Below are positions 59,581 to 64,000 of a stretch of 64,000 nt of DNA, piece by piece. The position numbers and the translations under genes are program-made. How positions within the stretch are numbered: position 1 is the stretch's first letter; each line of letters begins with the position of its first letter. Below the pieces are notes generated by a model that worked only from the letters and a program-made list of their open reading frames with translations, had not been told where the DNA came from and ran no database searches. Origin of the DNA: Mesorhizobium loti (GTDB taxonomy: Bacteria > Pseudomonadota > Alphaproteobacteria > Rhizobiales > Rhizobiaceae); contig NZ_PJRO01000006.1 in the NCBI RefSeq assembly GCF_002858745.1, positions 1-64,000 on the forward strand. Direction: 5' to 3'.

Positions 59581-59744
59581 GGCATGCCGGTCGAAACCGA
59601 GCTCGGCGACCACATCACCAATCCCGGATGAAGGCCAATCTCGAGCAGCGCCGGGCTGCGATGGAGCCGTTGCGCGCAGTGACGCCGCCGCCGCGTGTCA
59701 ATGTCAACGAGATCCTGATCCGTCCCACCGCCCAGGAACGCTGA
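59581..59744 (+). pseudogene. Remnant of a short-chain dehydrogenase gene (3' end)
   Basis: Two frames keep pieces of an SDR C-terminus. First GMPVETELGDHITNPG, ending in TGA at 59629-59631; then, after a frameshift, KANLEQRRAAMEPL...PPPRVNVNEILIRPTAQER to TGA 59742-59744. The ending HVNVNEILIRPT is a hallmark of YdfG-like SDR oxidoreductases. The N-terminal 200 or so residues are gone, so this is a decayed fragment. Confidence 0.75.
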
Positions 59745-60035
59745 CGCGTTGCGCTCCGAAACGGCGTTAGAACCTTACCAATCGGTATGGTGACGGACAG
59801 GTGGCGGCGAGGTGTCGCAGCTATCTGTCCATATTCGCCATTCGTCGCGTTAATCGGATGGGAGTGGGCTCTTGATGAAGCAGTTAGGGTGCTTTGCCTT
59901 GATAAGGACCGCAGTGCTCCTTCATTTCATCATAAAGCCCTGCCACCTCATCCTCGCGTCGATGCTGGCGCGATGAGGACCCCTGCGCGAGCCGGTTCGC
60001 GATCGGCAGCGGTTTCCCAAATCGGATCCGATCGC
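59745..60035. other. Intergenic region upstream of the response regulator
   Basis: An open frame from 59787 leads into the response regulator but its first 83 residues are not protein-like and lack homology to receiver domains. I see no separate gene or clear promoter. Confidence 0.4.
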
Positions 60036-60713
60036 ATGCGCATCCTGATGCTGGAAGACGACGGGAAAACAGCTGCCTTTGTCGCCAAGGGGCTGAACGA
60101 GGCAGGTCATGTCTGCGACCAACTGGCCGATGGCCGTGACGCGCTGTTCCAGGCAACACGCGAATCCTATGATGTCTTCGTTGTCGATCGCATGACACCA
60201 GGCCTCGACGGGCTGTCCGTCGTGAAGTCGCTGCGTGCCGCCGGCGTCATGACCCCCGCCATCTTCCTGACCTCAGTGGGAGGTGTCGACGATCGGGTCG
60301 AAGGACTGCAAGCCGGTGCTGACGACTACCTGGTCAAGCCCTTCGCCTTTTCGGAACTTCTGGCGCGCCTGAATGCGCTTGGTCGCCGCCCGCCGGTGCA
60401 GGAACAGAAGACCCTGCTTAAGGTGGCGGATCTCGAAATGGACCTGGTCAGACGTCACGTGGCGCGACAGATGCAGCCAATCGAGCTGCAGCCGCGTGAG
60501 TTCAGGCTTCTGGAAGTCCTGATGCGTGGTGAGGGCCGGGTGATCACCCGAACCATGCTTCTGGAGCGGGTCTGGGATTTCCATTTCGATCCCAAGACCA
60601 GCGTGGTCGAAACCCACATCAGTCGTCTTCGCGCCAAGATCGACCGCCCCTTCACGGTGCCGCTGCTTCATACGGTACGCAACACCGGCTACAGCCTGTA
60701 TGCGCCCCGTTGA
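60036..60713 (+). CDS. OmpR-family response regulator
   Basis: 225 residues: receiver domain (about 1-115) with acidic pocket Glu7-Asp8-Asp9, phospho-acceptor Asp51 (VFVVDRMTPGLDG) and Lys in DYLVKPFAFSEL; C-terminal winged helix with LQPREFRLLEVLMRGEGRVITRTMLLERVWD and VETHISRLRAKID. Overlaps the kinase gene by 14 bp. ATG 60036 starts exactly at the first receiver strand. Signal and targets unknown. Confidence 0.93.
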   Translation: MRILMLEDDGKTAAFVAKGLNEAGHVCDQLADGRDALFQATRESYDVFVVDRMTPGLDGLSVVKSLRAAGVMTPAIFLTSVGGVDDRVEGLQAGADDYLVKPFAFSELLARLNALGRRPPVQEQKTLLKVADLEMDLVRRHVARQMQPIELQPREFRLLEVLMRGEGRVITRTMLLERVWDFHFDPKTSVVETHISRLRAKIDRPFTVPLLHTVRNTGYSLYAPR

Positions 60714-62055
60714 GAGCCTGCTGCGTTCGACGCCGTTCCGGCTGGCGCTGACGTTCTCGGCCTTTGTCATCCTGGCGTTCCTGCTGGCCGGCGGCATCGT
60801 CTACCAGACGATGAGCGCGAACCTGAACCGCCGTCTCGATGATGCTGTCCGGCAAGCCTATTCGATGATCGCGACGACCTATGCCGAAAGCGATGTCGAC
60901 GATCTCATCACCGCGGTAAACAGCCACGCCACTGGCAATGTGGGCAATGACCAACTGATCTCCTTGACCGGAGCGCAGGGCGAGAGCCTCGCCGGCAACC
61001 TTTCGGCGATCGACCTGCCGGAGGGATTCGCTACCGTGCCGGAAGGCACGCCCGGCTTCCCGGAGACTACGCCATACCGGGCCTATTCGGGCAAAGTCGG
61101 GTCGACAGACCTCACCGTTGCGCAGAGCTTCAAAGAGACGGAAGAGCTGGAAAGCCTGCTTCTGGCGAGCTTTGTCTGGGCGGCCATCATAGTCTCCGGT
61201 CTTGCCATTGCGGGTGGTGCGCTGCTGGCATCACGCGTGCAGCGCCGGCTGGATGCGATCGGTGACACGATGGTAGCCGTCTCACAAGGCAAGCTCGAGG
61301 CACGGATTCCGCAGCTTGGCCGCGATGACGACATCGACGCCGTCTCGATCCAGATCAATGCTGCGCTCGATCGGCTCGGTTCGCTGGTCGAAGGCATGCG
61401 GCAAGTCAGCAGTGACATCGCCCATGATCTGAAAACACCACTCAACCGCCTGCACATGGTTCTGGACAGCGCCGTCGACAGGGCTGGCAAGCGTGAGGAT
61501 GTTTCGACAGACCTCGCTGAGGCACGCGCCGAAAGCATGCAGATCAACGAGACTTTCGATGCGCTGCTGCGCATCGCGCAGATCGAGGCCGGCGCGCGCA
61601 AGGCAGGTTTCGTGCCGCTGGATCTCACCGAAGTGGTGGCTTCAGTTGCGGATATCTATGCCGAGGTTGCCAAGGACGATGGCAAGACGCTTGTGCTCAA
61701 GCGCGGCGGCGCCGGCGGAGCCATAACCGGCGACCGGGAGTTGCTGACGCAGCTTTTCGCCAATCTGATCGAGAACGCCATCCGCCATACCCCGCAAGGT
61801 ACGCGGATCGAAATTTCGGCAAGCCGGAACGCCGATGGGCTGGTCGCCGAGGTACGGGACGATGGTCCGGGCATACCCGGCGAAGAACAAGAGAAGGTTT
61901 TTCGGCGCCTCTACCGGTTGGACAAGAGCCGCTCGACAGCCGGAACCGGTCTGGGGTTGAGCCTCGTCAAGGCGATAGCGGATCTGCACGGCGCCACGGT
62001 TTCGATGCAGCAACGCAATCCTGGCGTTGCAGCCGTCGTGACTTTTCCGACTTAG
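60700..62055 (+). CDS. Sensor histidine kinase
   Basis: 451 residues: first span about 14-36, periplasmic sensor about 37-150, second span about 151-175, HAMP, dimerisation helix with His242 (SSDIAHDLKTPLNRL), and ATPase with N box NLIENAIRHTPQG, G1 VRDDGPGIPG and G2 STAGTGLGLSL. Translation starts inside the regulator gene, so the pair is coupled. Sensor domain has no recognised ligand motif. Ends four bases into the convergent gene at 62052. Confidence 0.93.
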   Translation: MRPVESLLRSTPFRLALTFSAFVILAFLLAGGIVYQTMSANLNRRLDDAVRQAYSMIATTYAESDVDDLITAVNSHATGNVGNDQLISLTGAQGESLAGNLSAIDLPEGFATVPEGTPGFPETTPYRAYSGKVGSTDLTVAQSFKETEELESLLLASFVWAAIIVSGLAIAGGALLASRVQRRLDAIGDTMVAVSQGKLEARIPQLGRDDDIDAVSIQINAALDRLGSLVEGMRQVSSDIAHDLKTPLNRLHMVLDSAVDRAGKREDVSTDLAEARAESMQINETFDALLRIAQIEAGARKAGFVPLDLTEVVASVADIYAEVAKDDGKTLVLKRGGAGGAITGDRELLTQLFANLIENAIRHTPQGTRIEISASRNADGLVAEVRDDGPGIPGEEQEKVFRRLYRLDKSRSTAGTGLGLSLVKAIADLHGATVSMQQRNPGVAAVVTFPT

Positions 62056-62954
62056 CAAGCCTGATAATCAGCCAGTACGGTATCAATGACGTGTGCTGAA
62101 ATCGCGATCTCCTCGGCACTTCGGCTGATCTGGCCGGAAACAGTAATCATCGCCTTCCACAAGGTCCAGGCGCGGCCGCGCGCCCACGTATCGGCATCGA
62201 GGGGCAGGGCATTGCGGAAGGCGTTGCGGCTCTCGTTTCGAAAGAGCGTCCAGGCAATTGCGAGATCACAGGCCGGATCTCCTACTGCCGAGCTGCCGAA
62301 GTCGATGACAGCCGATAGCTTGCCACCCTTCACCAGCAGATTGCCCCAGGCAATGTCGCCATGCACCCAGACGGGTGGAAGCTGCCAATCGGTGGCAAGC
62401 GCTTCTTTCCAGATCGCGCGAGCCGTCCAGGTATCGATCCGACCGTCGAGCAGGCGAAGTGCCTCTTGTGTCTGATCGTCGTAGACGGCGAGCGGACCGC
62501 CCCGGAAGTAGTTCTGCTGTCCGGCGGGTGGTCCCTTGGCGGCATCGATCCGGTGGAGTGCTGCGAGGAAGCCGGCAAGATCGACGGCGAATTCGTCGAG
62601 ATCGCCGATGCGCTCCTCTGTCGCCGTCTCCCCCTCCAGCCAGCCATAGACGGACCACGACCATGGATAGCCTTCGCCGGGTTTGCCCAAGGCGAGCGGG
62701 ACGGGGATTGGTAGCGGCAAGTGCGGTGCCAGCTTCGGGAGCCAATGCTGTTCGCGGGCCACTTGTGCCGCATAGCCGGCCGCGCTCGGTAACCGTACGC
62801 TCATCTGGTCGCCCAGCAGGAAGGTGCGGTTGTCCCAACCGCCTGGCTCAACCTTCCGGATAGGCAGATGTGTCCACTGCGGGAACTGCGTGTCGATCAG
62901 CCGCCGCACCAGCGCGGCTTCGATCTCGACCGTGACTTCGGAATTGTTCGACAT
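62052..62954 (-). CDS. Aminoglycoside phosphotransferase family (APH) protein
   Basis: 300 residues with the kinase-like APH fold: VEPGGWDNRTFLLGDQMSVRLPS (nucleotide region), Brenner motif VHGDIAWGNLLV and DFG-equivalent VIDFGSSAVGDPACDLAIAW. Closely related chromosomal proteins act on small molecules and rarely confer resistance, so antibiotic resistance is not implied. ATG 62954; the frame continues to 63086 without support. Confidence 0.88.
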   Translation of the reverse strand: MSNNSEVTVEIEAALVRRLIDTQFPQWTHLPIRKVEPGGWDNRTFLLGDQMSVRLPSAAGYAAQVAREQHWLPKLAPHLPLPIPVPLALGKPGEGYPWSWSVYGWLEGETATEERIGDLDEFAVDLAGFLAALHRIDAAKGPPAGQQNYFRGGPLAVYDDQTQEALRLLDGRIDTWTARAIWKEALATDWQLPPVWVHGDIAWGNLLVKGGKLSAVIDFGSSAVGDPACDLAIAWTLFRNESRNAFRNALPLDADTWARGRAWTLWKAMITVSGQISRSAEEIAISAHVIDTVLADYQAC

Positions 62955-62989
62955 GGCTTCCTCGGCACGTGGTGGCACCCTTGCCAAAA

Positions 62990-63020
62990 GAAGAAAGGGC
63001 GACATTTCTGCCGCCCTTTC
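62990..63020. terminator. Hairpin resembling the groEL terminator
   Basis: AAAGGGCGACATTTCTGCCGCCCTTT, almost the same sequence as the groEL terminator 165 bp away. On the minus strand TTTCTTCTTTT follows. Duplicate of the true terminator, possibly a second stop. Confidence 0.55.
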
Positions 63021-63160
63021 CCTTGTGTTGCCTGAGAGGGGCAGCCGTAGAGTGATTTCGTTAAAAAACCATACCATTGCCGGCACTTACCGGCAGATCA
63101 TGAAAATTGTTCCGACGCTGGAAGCGCTGGAGGCGGCTGTAGAAACAATTTCTTCAAAGA

Positions 63161-63188
63161 AAAAGGGCGGCATTTCTGCCGCCCTTCG
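63161..63188 (-). terminator. groEL terminator
   Basis: On the minus strand AAGGGCGGC-AGAAAT-GCCGCCCTT followed by TTTCTTT; a perfect 9-bp GC stem 25 bp after the groEL stop. Confidence 0.85.
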
Positions 63189-63212
63189 TAAGCTTTAGCC
63201 TATTGGCTGGAC

Positions 63213-64000
63213 CTAGAAGTCCATGCCACCCATACCGCCCATGCCGCCAGGCATGGCCGGAGCCGGAGCGTCCTTCTTCGGAGCTTCGGCGATCATGGCC
63301 TCGGTGGTGACCAGCAGGCCGGCAACCGAAGCGGCGTCCTGCAGAGCGGTACGGACAACCTTGACCGGATCGACGATACCGAAGGCGATCATGTCGCCGT
63401 ATTCGCCGGTCTGGGCGTTGTAGCCGTAGGTCGCGCCCTTGTTCTCGAGCACCTTGCCGGCAACGATCGAAGCTTCAGCGCCGGCGTTCGCGGCGATCTG
63501 ACGGATCGGAGCCTGAAGGGCGCGACGAACGATCGCGATGCCAGCAGCCTGGTCGGCGTTGATGCCGGCCGACTTGATGGCCTGGGTGGCGCGCAGCAGG
63601 GCGACGCCGCCGCCAGCAACGATGCCTTCTTCCACCGCAGCGCGGGTGGCGTTCAGGGCGTCGTCGACGCGGTCCTTCTTTTCCTTCACTTCCACTTCGG
63701 TCGCACCGCCGACGCGGATAACGGCAACGCCGCCAGCCAGCTTGGCGAGACGCTCCTGGAGCTTCTCACGGTCGTAGTCCGAGGTGGTCTCTTCGATCTG
63801 CTGCTTGATCTGGGCAACGCGGCCCTGGATCTCGGCTTTCTTGCCGGCGCCGTCGACGATCGTGGTGTTCTCCTTCTCGATGCGGACCCTCTTGGCCTTA
63901 CCGAGCATGTTGAGCGTCACGCTTTCGAGCTTGATGCCGAGGTCTTCGGAGATGACCTGGCCACCGGTGAGGATGGCGATGTCTTCCAGCATGGCCTTGC
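63213..64000 (-). CDS. groEL: Chaperonin GroEL, C-terminal part (5' end outside window)
   Basis: The last 262 or so residues of the 60-kDa chaperonin; the frame is open at the right edge. Seen are [56 protein letters not shown] (equatorial ATP-binding region) and the flexible GGM tail [11 protein letters not shown]. It folds client proteins together with GroES. Rhizobia carry several groEL copies; the GGM-type tail fits a housekeeping one, but the copy cannot be decided from this fragment. Confidence 0.97.
   Translation of the reverse strand, partial: KAMLEDIAILTGGQVISEDLGIKLESVTLNMLGKAKRVRIEKENTTIVDGAGKKAEIQGRVAQIKQQIEETTSDYDREKLQERLAKLAGGVAVIRVGGATEVEVKEKKDRVDDALNATRAAVEEGIVAGGGVALLRATQAIKSAGINADQAAGIAIVRRALQAPIRQIAANAGAEASIVAGKVLENKGATYGYNAQTGEYGDMIAFGIVDPVKVVRTALQDAASVAGLLVTTEAMIAEAPKKDAPAPAMPGGMGGMGGMDF

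Overview
The window is a stretch of high-GC alphaproteobacterial chromosome. Its gene content and order point to Hyphomicrobiales (Rhizobiales), most likely the Mesorhizobium/Aminobacter/Phyllobacteriaceae group. The supporting marks are a PopZ-type DUF2497 protein, the gyrA-coaD-ppi-ppi-queA-tgt order, a complete rhizobial glycerol locus (glpR, glpD-S-T-P-Q-U-V-K), the metC/aapJQMP arrangement, GAAC-N7-GAAC LexA boxes and a GGM-tailed GroEL. I see no insertion sequence, phage gene, CRISPR array or symbiosis gene, so this looks like core chromosome with short intergenic repeats.

Layout. 1-4.9 kb: end of a glycosyltransferase, tRNA-Cys, an isoaspartyl-methyltransferase-like protein, a TolC-family protein, PopZ and a DUF72 protein. 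5-11.9 kb: DUF302 and uvrA, a second-type clpP, an ArsR/SRPBCC pair and ssb; uvrA and ssb each carry a LexA box. 11.9-16 kb: a secreted nucleosidase-like protein, OsmC, MarC, VOC and a divergent AraC regulator. 16-25.5 kb: gyrA, coaD, two cyclophilins, queA and tgt, with small accessory genes. 27-31 kb: an ATP-grasp / alpha-E / transglutaminase-like cluster preceded by a stand-alone AsnC ligand-binding domain. 31-43 kb: a PLP decarboxylase and the glycerol regulon, then tRNA-Lys. 43.5-49.4 kb: metC divergent from the general amino acid ABC transporter aapJQMP. 49.5-58.7 kb: ppk-ppx, two DoxX paralogues and fumC. 58.7-64 kb: a DeoR regulator, an SDR gene remnant, a two-component system, an aminoglycoside-phosphotransferase-like kinase and the 3' part of groEL.

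How the genes work together. The glp locus is a full glycerol uptake and breakdown unit: a DeoR repressor, an ABC importer (two ATPases, two permeases, a small membrane protein and a binding protein), glycerol kinase and glycerol-3-phosphate dehydrogenase. aapJQMP imports amino acids, and ppk/ppx make and degrade polyphosphate. queA and tgt both serve queuosine tRNA modification.

Most noteworthy observations: (a) GlpS and GlpT have complementary motif defects that predict one canonical and one degenerate ATPase site; (b) the TGT lacks most of the usual zinc ligands; (c) four copies of a roughly 100-bp composite palindromic element sit in intergenic regions; (d) an uncharacterised ATP-grasp/alpha-E/transglutaminase cluster; (e) an unannotated 44-residue membrane protein and a possible small RNA ending in a strong terminator.
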